A DNA stretch of 64,000 bases from assembly GCF_001005305.1 (NCBI RefSeq), contig NZ_LBMH01000003.1, positions 310,001 to 374,000 of the forward strand. Reading direction: 5' to 3'. Both the position numbers and the translations under genes were made by a program. The notes below the pieces were generated by a model. It saw only the letters and a list, made by a program, of their open reading frames with translations, was not told where the DNA came from and did not search any database. This document shows positions 1 to 7,759 of the stretch, piece after piece; the first letter of the stretch is position 1, and each line of letters opens with the position of its first letter. Source of the stretch: Kordia zhangzhouensis (GTDB lineage Bacteria > Bacteroidota > Bacteroidia > Flavobacteriales > Flavobacteriaceae).

Positions 1-178
1 CCAATAATCTGTATTCTGCATTCAAAAATGCCAACGCTCCTTCCTTGATACTTTTTGAGATTGATTGCATTTTTTCATTTCCTGCAGCCTGTTTTTTTAC
101 CCAACTCATTTTGATGAGCATAAAAACGAGACCCAAGACTGCCAAAGCTATTGGCACATAAATCATGTAAGATTCCAT
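1..178 (-). CDS. hppA: Membrane-bound ion-translocating pyrophosphatase, N-terminal part (runs off the left edge)
   Basis: The reverse strand reads from an ATG at 178 to the window edge (59 codons). It starts with a hydrophobic helix (residues about 4-22) and then a 'KSIKEGALAFLNAEYR' segment, which matches the N-terminus of H+/Na+-translocating membrane pyrophosphatases (first helix, then the conserved G/A-F-L-x-x-E-Y-R stretch). The enzyme couples pyrophosphate hydrolysis to ion export across the inner membrane. The catalytic region lies outside the window. The next gene on the same strand upstream is the soluble pyrophosphatase, so two pyrophosphate-consuming enzymes are adjacent, separated by a terminator. 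Ion specificity cannot be judged from this fragment. Confidence 0.85.
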   Translation of the reverse strand, partial: MESYMIYVPIALAVLGLVFMLIKMSWVKKQAAGNEKMQSISKSIKEGALAFLNAEYRLL

Positions 179-233
179 ATTCTAATTAGTTTGATTAGTT
201 ATTAAGCGGCATAAATGTAACAAAATCAAGCAG

Positions 234-272
234 AAAAAAAAACCTTCTAAATCGCTTTAGAAGGTTTTTTTT
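234..272 (-). terminator. Intrinsic terminator of ppa
   Basis: An 11-bp stem (241-251 with 256-266, loop TCGC) is flanked by an A tract and a T tract, so it can work in both directions. It lies 24 nt after the ppa stop codon and before hppA on the reverse strand, so hppA probably has its own promoter. Confidence 0.85.
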
Positions 273-295
273 ACATATTTTATGTTGTCATGTTT

Positions 296-823
296 CTATA
301 TTGTGAAGTCTCCGTTTGTTTTATGCTCGCTCGCTTCATAACGCTCAATACATTTATCAACAATTTCGTAGGCTTCTTCAGCATTTCCCCAACCACCAAC
401 ATCAACTTTTTTCTTTTCAAGATCTTTATATACTTGGAAAAAGTGTGTAATTTCTTTTATTCGGTGCGGATTTAAGTCTTCAATGTCTTTATAATTATTC
501 CAAATTGGATCACTTACTGGCACACACACAATTTTTTCGTCTGGTCCTTTTTCATCTGCCATATGGAATACTCCAATTGGTTTTACTTCCATTACACACA
601 TTGGAAATGTAGGTTCTGTTCCTAAAACCAATACGTCAAGCGGATCGCCATCAAGAGCTAATGTTTGAGGAATAAATCCATAATCTCCTGGGTACATCAT
701 AGACGAAAATAACATTCTGTCGAATCGAATTTTCTTAAGATCGAAGTCATATTCGTATTTATTTCTACTTCCTTTTGGAATTTCAATTAGTGCATCAAAC
801 GTTATCTTTTCTTTCGCTGTCAT
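296..823 (-). CDS. ppa: Inorganic pyrophosphatase (soluble, family I)
   Basis: A 175-residue cytoplasmic enzyme hydrolysing pyrophosphate to phosphate, which pulls biosynthetic reactions forward. Family I marks are visible: 'IEIPKGSRNKYEYD' near the N-terminus and the metal-binding signature 'DGDPLDVLVL' around residue 70, followed by conserved Asp/Lys positions ('KGPDEKIVCVP'). Length fits bacterial hexameric enzymes. An upstream in-frame ATG at 889 would add 22 residues without homology character, and the promoter -7 box at 859-866 lies inside that extension, so the start at 823 is preferred. Followed by a terminator, then hppA. Confidence 0.95.
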   Translation of the reverse strand: MTAKEKITFDALIEIPKGSRNKYEYDFDLKKIRFDRMLFSSMMYPGDYGFIPQTLALDGDPLDVLVLGTEPTFPMCVMEVKPIGVFHMADEKGPDEKIVCVPVSDPIWNNYKDIEDLNPHRIKEITHFFQVYKDLEKKKVDVGGWGNAEEAYEIVDKCIERYEASEHKTNGDFTI

Positions 824-858
824 ATTTCTTTTGTTATACGTTTTGTAAAAATCGGCTG

Positions 859-889
859 CAAATGTACGTAAAACACAGAGATTGACCAA
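859..889 (-). promoter_or_regulatory. Predicted ppa promoter
   Basis: On the reverse strand a perfect Bacteroidota -7 box TACATTTG (859-866) follows a TTG (887-889) at a 20-bp spacing. The predicted transcript begins about 30 nt before the ppa start at 823. Confidence 0.6.
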
Positions 890-1056
890 TTAGGTTTCCT
901 CTTAATTTTGAGTTTCTATGTTACCTTTTCTTTAAGTTTTATAAGAACCTCTTTTTTTATTCTCTTTTAATTCAATAGAGAATCTTTTCAAGTTTGCCCA
1001 AGAAAGCAAAGAGAAAAAAATTACATATTTACTATATGTATTTCTTTTATAGGTTT

Positions 1057-3609
1057 TTAGAAATGAAAACCAAAGGCTCCTGTGACACCAAATTGGCGCG
1101 CATCAATATTGTCTTTATAATTTCCTCTGAAATTGAAATCGATTCTAAATATTTTGAAGATATTCCCAATTCCAAATGAGTATTCCCAATAAATTTTATC
1201 ATTAGGAGCAATTCCTTCTGGTGTTAAACTTCTAAAAGGTAAGCTTTGAAATGCTGGAGTATTTAATGCAATATTATCGTTAGATATTTGTCCCCAAACA
1301 CCTCGAATTCCTACGATTTCACGTAGATTTAATTTTCTCAATAGTGGAATCCTTGAAAAAATACGTCCATTAAAGTTATGTTCAATATGTAATGAAGCGT
1401 ACGTATCTGTTACAAATTCGTAGTAATTTAGCTGCGCAAATGTATTGTAAATAGAGAAATACGATTGGTTCCCTGGTACTACACTCAATAAACTTAGTGG
1501 AACTTCTCCATATGTTTTTCCCACTTCGATTGTTGTGTATAAACGACCAAATCCACCTACTTGAAATGGTTGTCTGTAAAAGAATTGTAAACGAGAATAG
1601 TTGAAGTCGCTGTTCAATGCTCCTTCTATCCCTTGACTATATTTTAAGAATATGCGAGGAAAATCGTCATTTACAATTTTACGCTCTACTCCATGACGAA
1701 TCGTTTTCCTTCCCGGAGTAATATCAATCGCAAAATTTACTTCTGTTTGACGTAATTCGTCTGCAATTCCTGTTGGAGAATTTGGATCAATGTATGATAG
1801 ACTAAATGTATTGGGAGAAGCTGATTTGGTTGTTTTGTATGAGCTATTTAAACTTAACGTCACATTTTTCCATGGTTCCATTTGCAACCCAAAAGTCGTT
1901 AAATTAATATCTGTTAATCGATCACTATTTCCACTAGCCAATAATGCAGACGAGGCAAAACTTCTTCCTAACACATCATCATTTGTCGTTAAACTTACGC
2001 CTGTTTGTTCTACATCTCGACGATTTCCAGCAGAAATGATAAGTCTATTTTTTGGATTGAGCAACCATTTTCCTGAAATACCATATTTGAATTTGTCATC
2101 TCTAAATCCATATGCCCCATAACCTTCTATACGCCATTTATCATTGGGTCCAAAATATGTTCGTCCACCTGCACGCACACGAATTCCTTCTACATCGTTA
2201 AAACCGAACGTGGAAAATATAGGTCCGTAATCTATATTATATTGATCAAACTCTATATAGCCAGAAGCCAAAATAGATGCCAAATTGTATAGACGCTTAA
2301 ATTTAGGAACTGTTTTTAAAGTATCGAGCATTTCATATACTCCTTTTTCATCTTTATTGAGCTTTTCCATTCGGTTTTCAGCCCAAAATTCTTCACTACG
2401 TTCGTAGATGTCTTCATTAAAAGGATTGATCTCTTTACTGTAAAAATCATCTGATTTCTCTACATCAAACACATAATTGTCATAAAGAGTTGTTCGTTTT
2501 CCATAAATTCCTTTTGATTTTTCCTTCTTGTTCAGAGCAAAATCTGACAACATATAATCACGTTTTAACAGGAAAACAGAATCGTTCAATACTTCAAATT
2601 CTTGTTCAATGTATATTTCTTTTACCCAGTTGATGTTTGCACTTTTACTAGCTTGTAAGTTTATTTTTTTAATGGCAAATGTTGAATCATTTACCCAAAA
2701 ATCTCCTTTAAAAGTCAGCTCATTTTTCCTTCGTGGATAGAACACAATATTATAACACCATTTATTATCAATGTAAGCAGTATCAACCAATACATAATTA
2801 TACGTATTGATTCCCGTTCGCGATAACGGACTTGTAAAACTTTTGTCAAAAAACTTTAAATAGTTATCATAAATATCATAATCTGCATACAAATCTTTTA
2901 CAAAAGAAGTTACGGTTTCATTACTGCTAAAACCAGAGTTTCTGTTACCAATTAAATCTTCTTTTTCTTTGTTTTTAACATTGTCTCCGTATACTTTTGA
3001 AACAGCTTCGTTGATAAAAATAGGCAGATATGTTTTTCCTGTAATGCTTGAAGTATCTATTTCTTGAAAAATGAATTCCATTCCTCGAAACAATCGGCTT
3101 TTCATCATCGCACTATCGATTGTATTGAGATCAAATTCTATTTTTTCATACTTGTCATAAGCATATTGTTTAAATTGTCGAATTCCGTTAAATCGTTTTC
3201 TCTTCCAAATTTTGCGTAAAATATCAATTGCTGGATTATTCTTTTTGGGTTGTTTTCCTGAAACAATGACTACAGCATCTAGCTTTTCACCATCTTCCAA
3301 GACCACTTCCATATTGTAGTTTACTTTTTTGGTAAGTTTAATCTCTTTCGTTGTAAATCCTACAAAAGAAAAAACAACTACATCATATGTTGTATCTGAT
3401 TCTAAATAAAATCTTCCATCTTCATTACTGATTGTTCCTTCTACAGAATTTTTAAATACAACATTCGCAAAAGGTACTGGTTCTCCTGACGAATCTTTTA
3501 TAACTCCACTGACTTTTGTTTGCGAAAATGCTGAAAGGCAGCTAAAAATGGCTAAAAAACAATAAAATGTAGTCTTCAATTTTTTTGATTTTAAAAACAA
3601 AAACTTCAT
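1057..3609 (-). CDS. DUF5686 family outer-membrane protein with carboxypeptidase-like regulatory domain
   Basis: An 850-residue exported protein. It has a signal peptide ending near 'SAFSQ', a carboxypeptidase-regulatory-like beta-sandwich (about residues 32-105, 'VSGVIKDSSGEPVPFANVVF'), a long middle region, and a C-terminal half rich in alternating aromatic/polar strands ending in 'GFHF', as expected for a beta-barrel with terminal Phe. This matches the DUF5686 family common in Bacteroidota, whose function is unknown. A TTG two codons upstream is possible, but ATG at 3609 gives a normal signal peptide. That ATG lies within the stem of the pdhB terminator (3599-3634), so expression may depend on readthrough or on a promoter within pdhB. 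Confidence 0.85.
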   Translation of the reverse strand: MKFLFLKSKKLKTTFYCFLAIFSCLSAFSQTKVSGVIKDSSGEPVPFANVVFKNSVEGTISNEDGRFYLESDTTYDVVVFSFVGFTTKEIKLTKKVNYNMEVVLEDGEKLDAVVIVSGKQPKKNNPAIDILRKIWKRKRFNGIRQFKQYAYDKYEKIEFDLNTIDSAMMKSRLFRGMEFIFQEIDTSSITGKTYLPIFINEAVSKVYGDNVKNKEKEDLIGNRNSGFSSNETVTSFVKDLYADYDIYDNYLKFFDKSFTSPLSRTGINTYNYVLVDTAYIDNKWCYNIVFYPRRKNELTFKGDFWVNDSTFAIKKINLQASKSANINWVKEIYIEQEFEVLNDSVFLLKRDYMLSDFALNKKEKSKGIYGKRTTLYDNYVFDVEKSDDFYSKEINPFNEDIYERSEEFWAENRMEKLNKDEKGVYEMLDTLKTVPKFKRLYNLASILASGYIEFDQYNIDYGPIFSTFGFNDVEGIRVRAGGRTYFGPNDKWRIEGYGAYGFRDDKFKYGISGKWLLNPKNRLIISAGNRRDVEQTGVSLTTNDDVLGRSFASSALLASGNSDRLTDINLTTFGLQMEPWKNVTLSLNSSYKTTKSASPNTFSLSYIDPNSPTGIADELRQTEVNFAIDITPGRKTIRHGVERKIVNDDFPRIFLKYSQGIEGALNSDFNYSRLQFFYRQPFQVGGFGRLYTTIEVGKTYGEVPLSLLSVVPGNQSYFSIYNTFAQLNYYEFVTDTYASLHIEHNFNGRIFSRIPLLRKLNLREIVGIRGVWGQISNDNIALNTPAFQSLPFRSLTPEGIAPNDKIYWEYSFGIGNIFKIFRIDFNFRGNYKDNIDARQFGVTGAFGFHF

Positions 3610-3634
3610 CAACAAACATGCCGATGAAGTTTTT
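3599..3634 (-). terminator. Terminator hairpin after pdhB that contains the next gene's start codon
   Basis: A perfect 12-bp inverted repeat (3599-3610 and 3623-3634, 12-nt loop) lies 20 nt after the pdhB stop. On the reverse strand it has an A-rich 5' arm and a U-rich 3' side (TTTTTGTTTTT), the form of an intrinsic terminator. The ATG of the DUF5686 gene (3609-3607) is inside the 3' arm. Confidence 0.75.
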
Positions 3635-3654
3635 ATAATGTTAAAAGTACATTT

Positions 3655-4632
3655 TTATTTGTACATCACTTTTTTTACAGCATTGATCACATCATTTTTG
3701 TTTGGTAACCATTCCTCAAGTAATACTGGAGAATAAGGTGCTGGTGTATCTGCTGTATTTATTTTTTGAATTGGAGCATCCAAATAGTCAAATGCTTGTG
3801 CTTGTACTTGGTATACGATTTCTGTAGAAACATTTCCAAACGGCCAAGCTTCTTCTAAGATTACCAATCTATTTGTTTTCTTTACTGATTTTAAGATTGT
3901 ATCATGATCCATTGGACGTATTGTACGCAAGTCGATAACCTCGCAAGAAATTCCTTCTTCTGCCAATTCATCGGCAGCTTTGTAGGCTTCTTTGATAATT
4001 TTACCAAAAGATACAACTGTTACATCGCTTCCTTCTCTCTTAATATCAGCAACTCCTAATGGAATTGTATATTCGCCTTCAGGTACTTCTCCTTTGTCTC
4101 CATACATTTGTTCCGATTCCATAAAAATTACTGGATCATCGTCTCTAATTGCAGTTTTTAATAAACCTTTAGCGTCATAAGGATTAGAAGGAACTACTAC
4201 TTTTAATCCTGGGCAGTTTGCATACCAACTTTCAAAGGCTTGTGAATGTGTAGCTGCTAATTGCCCTGCAGATGCAGTTGGCCCACGAAAAACAATCGGA
4301 ATATTAATTTGTCCCCCAGACATTTGACGCATTTTCGCTGCATTATTTATGATTTGATCAATTCCAACTAGTGAAAAGTTGAAGGTCATGAATTCAATTA
4401 TTGGTCGGTTGCCATTCATAGCAGAACCTACGCCGATACCAGCAAATCCTAATTCTGCAATAGGAGTATCAATTACTCTATCTGGTCCAAATTCGTCTAG
4501 CATTCCTTTTGATGCTTTGTAGGCTCCATTGTACTCAGCAACTTCTTCTCCCATTAAATAAATGCTATCGTCATTGCGCATTTCTTCGCTCATAGCTTCG
4601 GCTACCGCTTCTCTAAACTGTATTGTTCTCAT
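3655..4632 (-). CDS. pdhB: Pyruvate dehydrogenase E1 component, beta subunit
   Basis: A 325-residue subunit of the thiamine-diphosphate E1 enzyme, which decarboxylates pyruvate and passes the acyl group to E2 lipoate, feeding acetyl-CoA. It shows the transketolase-type pyrimidine-binding domain ('MGEEVAEYNGAYKASKGM', 'RVIDTPIAELGFAGIGVG') and the C-terminal transketolase domain ('CEVIDLRTIRPMD', 'LEEAWPFGNVSTEIV'). Length is normal for heterotetrameric E1 beta. The alpha subunit is not adjacent on either side, so pdhA and the E2 gene must lie elsewhere. A branched-chain 2-oxoacid E1 beta is the main alternative. Confidence 0.9.
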   Translation of the reverse strand: MRTIQFREAVAEAMSEEMRNDDSIYLMGEEVAEYNGAYKASKGMLDEFGPDRVIDTPIAELGFAGIGVGSAMNGNRPIIEFMTFNFSLVGIDQIINNAAKMRQMSGGQINIPIVFRGPTASAGQLAATHSQAFESWYANCPGLKVVVPSNPYDAKGLLKTAIRDDDPVIFMESEQMYGDKGEVPEGEYTIPLGVADIKREGSDVTVVSFGKIIKEAYKAADELAEEGISCEVIDLRTIRPMDHDTILKSVKKTNRLVILEEAWPFGNVSTEIVYQVQAQAFDYLDAPIQKINTADTPAPYSPVLLEEWLPNKNDVINAVKKVMYK

Positions 4633-4664
4633 CGAATGATGTAGTTTTTTAAAAAAGTGAAAAA

Positions 4665-4672
4665 CAAAAGTA
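4665..4672 (-). promoter_or_regulatory. Predicted pdhB -7 box
   Basis: TACTTTTG on the reverse strand matches TAnnTTTG exactly, 32 nt before the pdhB ATG. No convincing -33 TTTG was found at 18-20 bp. Confidence 0.45.
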
Positions 4673-4695
4673 ACAATTAATTCTAATAATGAGAA

Positions 4696-5031
4696 TTACA
4701 AAATCAAACATTTCTTAAAGAAGAGTGTTTTTATGATTTCTTTAGAGAATTGAGTAACTCTTTGAAAATCTTCTTCTTTTTCGATATCAAAAATACTGGA
4801 AAATTCATTTATCACATCTTTCACTGACACTGGAAACTCAAATAAATCCAATAATATGTATTCATACTCAGAAGTCATTACTTCCTTTATATTCGTTTTC
4901 ATTTCCAAATGCATATCAGCCAATGGAAGCTTAAAAACATAGTACGCTTAAGTTCTACCCCCAAAATATTTTGCAGTGGTAGCTCTTGAATTTTTACTCG
5001 GTTTTGACCAATAACTATGAACGATTTTCAT
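4696..5031 (-). pseudogene. Decayed gene fragment with an in-frame TAA
   Basis: One reverse-strand frame runs from an ATG at 5031 to a stop at 4696 with a single internal TAA at 4950-4948. The 27 codons before it begin 'MKIVHSYWSKPS', resembling the start of DUF6734-type proteins seen near flavobacterial peptide clusters (from memory, not searched). The 83 codons after it ('EYEYILLDLFEFPVSVKDVI' onwards) look like a winged-helix or PqqD-like segment. The piece after the stop could be made alone from ATG 4914 or TTG 4923. I read it as a remnant with a nonsense change and probably an internal deletion. Function unknown; the fragment assignment is weak. Confidence 0.4.
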
Positions 5032-5138
5032 GAAATAAAATTAAATCTCCATCCGTTAGATATCGTAAATTATGAGAAAAAGCGCACTATAATTGATGAT
5101 TCTTAAAAAAAGCAGCTGAAAAATAATAAATTATACAA

Positions 5139-5166
5139 AAAATTACTATGCATGCATAGTAATTTT
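5139..5166. promoter_or_regulatory. 28-bp perfect palindrome, likely operator of etfBA
   Basis: The half-site AAAATTACTATGCA (5139-5152) is followed directly by its exact reverse complement (5153-5166). It covers the expected -33 region of the etfBA promoter (-7 box at 5181), a position where a dimeric repressor would block RNA polymerase. The regulator is unknown; a TetR- or GntR-type fatty-acid or amino-acid catabolism regulator is a guess. Confidence 0.65.
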
Positions 5167-5180
5167 AAAGAAATTATCAG

Positions 5181-5188
5181 TATCTTCG
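5181..5188 (+). promoter_or_regulatory. Predicted etfBA -7 box
   Basis: TATCTTCG is one mismatch from TAnnTTTG, 37 nt before the etfB ATG and 14 bp after the end of the palindrome. Confidence 0.45.
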
Positions 5189-5224
5189 TAAAAAATTCAA
5201 AACAATAAAAAATATATAATACCA

Positions 5225-5971
5225 ATGAAGATATTAGTATGTATTAGTCACGTACCTGACACTACTTCAAAAATCAATTTTACTGAAGGTGATACTAAAT
5301 TTGATACCAATGGTGTACAGTTTGTTATTAACCCAAATGACGAATTTGGATTAACACGTGCCATGTGGTTCAAAGAAAAACAAGGTGCTACTGTTGATGT
5401 TGTAAATGTTGGCGGCGCTGAAACTGAACCAACACTACGCAAAGCATTAGCGATAGGTGCTGATGGTGCAATCCGTGTGAATGCAACTGCTACAGACGGA
5501 TTTTTTGTTGCAAAACAATTAGCTGAAGTTGTAAAAAATGGTGGATACGACTTAGTAATTGCAGGTCGTGAATCTATTGATTATAATGGTGGAATGGTTC
5601 CTGGTATGTTAGCCGAATTGACAGGTGCTAACTTCGTTAATAACTGTATTGGTCTAGAAATCGATGGTACTAATGCTACGGCTGTTCGTGAAATTGATGG
5701 TGGAAAAGAAACTTCTTCAACATCGCTTCCATTAGTCATTGGTGGACAAAAAGGATTGGTTGAAGAAAGTGATCTTCGTATTCCGAATATGAGAGGAATC
5801 ATGATGGCACGTAAAAAGCCACTAAATGTAATAGAAGCTGCTGACACTGCTGCTGAGACTACTGCTGTAAAATTTGAAAAACCAGCTCCAAAAGGAGCCG
5901 TAAAATTAGTAGATGCCAATAATATTGATGAATTGGTTAATTTACTACACAATGAAGCAAAAGTGATCTAA
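5225..5971 (+). CDS. etfB: Electron transfer flavoprotein, beta subunit
   Basis: A 248-residue AMP-binding subunit of ETF, the soluble FAD protein that takes electrons from acyl-CoA dehydrogenases and passes them to the quinone pool. Visible features: 'MKILVCISHVPDT' start, the 'NPNDEFGLTRA' segment, 'ALAIGADGAIRV', 'GRESIDYNGGMVPGMLAE' and the beta-subunit signature region ending 'MRGIMMARKKPL'. Length is normal. It is followed 63 bp later by etfA in the usual order. A palindrome and promoter lie directly upstream. A glutaryl-CoA-type acyl-CoA dehydrogenase at 59.5 kb is a likely electron donor to this ETF. Confidence 0.96.
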   Translation: MKILVCISHVPDTTSKINFTEGDTKFDTNGVQFVINPNDEFGLTRAMWFKEKQGATVDVVNVGGAETEPTLRKALAIGADGAIRVNATATDGFFVAKQLAEVVKNGGYDLVIAGRESIDYNGGMVPGMLAELTGANFVNNCIGLEIDGTNATAVREIDGGKETSSTSLPLVIGGQKGLVEESDLRIPNMRGIMMARKKPLNVIEAADTAAETTAVKFEKPAPKGAVKLVDANNIDELVNLLHNEAKVI

Positions 5972-6034
5972 TCACTGAATCGTTTTATTTGTTTAACCCA
6001 TCCTGAATAAAATCAGGACATTATTAAAAAAATT

Positions 6035-7003
6035 ATGTCAATTTTAGTATATACAGAATCAGAACAAGGAAAATTCAAAAAAGCAGCTTTTGAAGTCGCT
6101 TCATACGCCAAAGAAGTTGCAAATCAATTAGGAACTACTGTTACCGCAGTAGCCATTAATGTTGACGATACTTCTGAATTAGGAAAGTATGGTGTTGATA
6201 AGGTATTAAAAGTATCTGAAGATACATTGAAAGACTTCAATGCAAAAGCTTACGCTGCTACAATTCAACAAGCCGCTGAAAAAGAAGCTGCAAAGGTAGT
6301 TGTAGTAAGTTCAAGTGCTGACAGTAAGTCTGTAGCACCAATTTTAGCTGTGAATTTAAGTGCAGGATATGCTTCTAATGTTGTAGCGGCTCCAGAAAGC
6401 ACAAGTCCTTTCGTTGTAAAAAGAACAGCATTTACCAACAAAGCGTTTAATCATACAGAAATCAATTCTGATGTAAAAATCGTTGGTGTTTCAAACAATG
6501 CTTTTGGATTGGTTGAAAATTCAGGCAACGCTGCTGCAGAAGCATTCTCTCCAAGTTTAAACGACGCATTATTTGGCGTAAAAGTGGAATCTTTAGATAA
6601 AGTTACTGGAAAAGTAACTATTGCTGACGCTGAAATTGTAGTATCGGCAGGAAGAGGATTAAAAGGCCCTGAAAATTGGGGAATGGTAGAAGAATTAGCA
6701 GATGTATTAGGAGCAGCTACCGCATGTTCTAAGCCAGTATCTGACTTAGGCTGGAGACCACACAGTGAGCACGTTGGACAAACTGGAAAGCCTGTTGCTT
6801 CTAATCTATACATTGCTATTGGAATCTCAGGAGCTATTCAGCATTTAGCTGGTATTAATGCATCTAAAGTAAAAGTTGTAATCAATACTGACCCTGAAGC
6901 TCCTTTCTTCAAAGCAGCTGATTACGGGATTGTTGGAGACGCTTTTGAAGTAGTTCCACAGCTTATTGAAAAATTGAAAGAATTTAAAGCAAATAACGCA
7001 TAA
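6035..7003 (+). CDS. etfA: Electron transfer flavoprotein, alpha subunit
   Basis: A 322-residue subunit that carries most of the FAD site. The C-terminal FAD domain is clear: 'VSAGRGLKGPENW' (about residue 205), 'DLGWRPHSEHVGQTGKPV', 'YIAIGISGAIQHLAG' and 'VVINTDPEAPFFKAADYGIVGD'. The N-terminal half is the usual nucleotide-binding-like alpha/beta domain. Cotranscribed with etfB; a strong terminator follows 25 nt after the stop, closing the etfBA unit. Confidence 0.96.
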   Translation: MSILVYTESEQGKFKKAAFEVASYAKEVANQLGTTVTAVAINVDDTSELGKYGVDKVLKVSEDTLKDFNAKAYAATIQQAAEKEAAKVVVVSSSADSKSVAPILAVNLSAGYASNVVAAPESTSPFVVKRTAFTNKAFNHTEINSDVKIVGVSNNAFGLVENSGNAAAEAFSPSLNDALFGVKVESLDKVTGKVTIADAEIVVSAGRGLKGPENWGMVEELADVLGAATACSKPVSDLGWRPHSEHVGQTGKPVASNLYIAIGISGAIQHLAGINASKVKVVINTDPEAPFFKAADYGIVGDAFEVVPQLIEKLKEFKANNA

Positions 7004-7028
7004 TTTTTTTTAAATTGTGCCCATTAAG

Positions 7029-7072
7029 GGCTGTCTAAAACAAGTTAACCCTTTTTTAGACAGCCTTTTTTA
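7029..7072 (+). terminator. Terminator of etfBA
   Basis: A 12-bp perfect stem (7029-7040 with 7054-7065) is followed by a run of six T. Confidence 0.9.
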
Positions 7073-7093
7073 TGTGAATGCATTTAGAGACAA

Positions 7094-7744
7094 ATGAGCT
7101 TAGTAAAACTAAATATTAAGGGAATTTCATACAGCCAAACACAAAATGGAGCGTATGCGCTAATTTTGAATGAAGTAGATGGAGACCGAAAACTTCCAAT
7201 TGTTATTGGCGCTTTTGAAGCACAATCAATTGCAATTGCACTTGAAAAGGAAATCAAACCACCACGACCATTGACTCATGATCTTTTTAAAAATTTTGCA
7301 GATCGTTTTGATATTGTCGTAAAACAAGTCATTATTCACAAACTTGTAGATGGTGTATTTTATTCAAGTATTATCTGCGAGCGCGATAAGATTGAAGAAA
7401 TTATTGACGCACGAACTTCTGATGCAATTGCCTTAGCACTACGATTTGATGCACCAATTTTTACCTACAAAACTATCTTAGACAAAGCTGGAATCTTTTT
7501 AAAACTTACTTCTAAAGAAGAAGAGGAAACAGCGGAAAAGGAAAGTATTGTAGTCGATGAATTATTTGCAGACGATGAAAATTTAGATATCGTAGAAAGT
7601 ACTACAGACGATAATTCTCTAGCTGCAGTTTCTCTTCAAGAGTTATATACCATGCTTGATGGAGCTGTTGCTGATGAAGATTATGAAAAGGCCGCTAGAC
7701 TTCGAGATGAAATCTCTAAAAGAGAACAAGAAAACGAAAAATAA
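7094..7744 (+). CDS. Bifunctional nuclease (BFN/DUF151) family protein with C-terminal UVR motif
   Basis: A 216-residue cytoplasmic protein. Residues about 1-140 form a BFN domain ('YALILNEVDGDRKLPIVIG', 'SIAIALEKEIKPPRPLTHDL', 'ARTSDAIALALRFDAPIF'). After an acidic linker, residues about 175-213 form a UvrB/UvrC-type helical hairpin ('LDGAVADEDYEKAARLRDEI') known for protein contacts in excision repair and Clp systems. The combination is common in Bacteroidota; the biochemical role is not established. The nucleoside transporter gene starts 15 nt downstream, suggesting cotranscription. Confidence 0.85.
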   Translation: MSLVKLNIKGISYSQTQNGAYALILNEVDGDRKLPIVIGAFEAQSIAIALEKEIKPPRPLTHDLFKNFADRFDIVVKQVIIHKLVDGVFYSSIICERDKIEEIIDARTSDAIALALRFDAPIFTYKTILDKAGIFLKLTSKEEEETAEKESIVVDELFADDENLDIVESTTDDNSLAAVSLQELYTMLDGAVADEDYEKAARLRDEISKREQENEK

Positions 7745-7759
7745 AACACCTATAATCAC

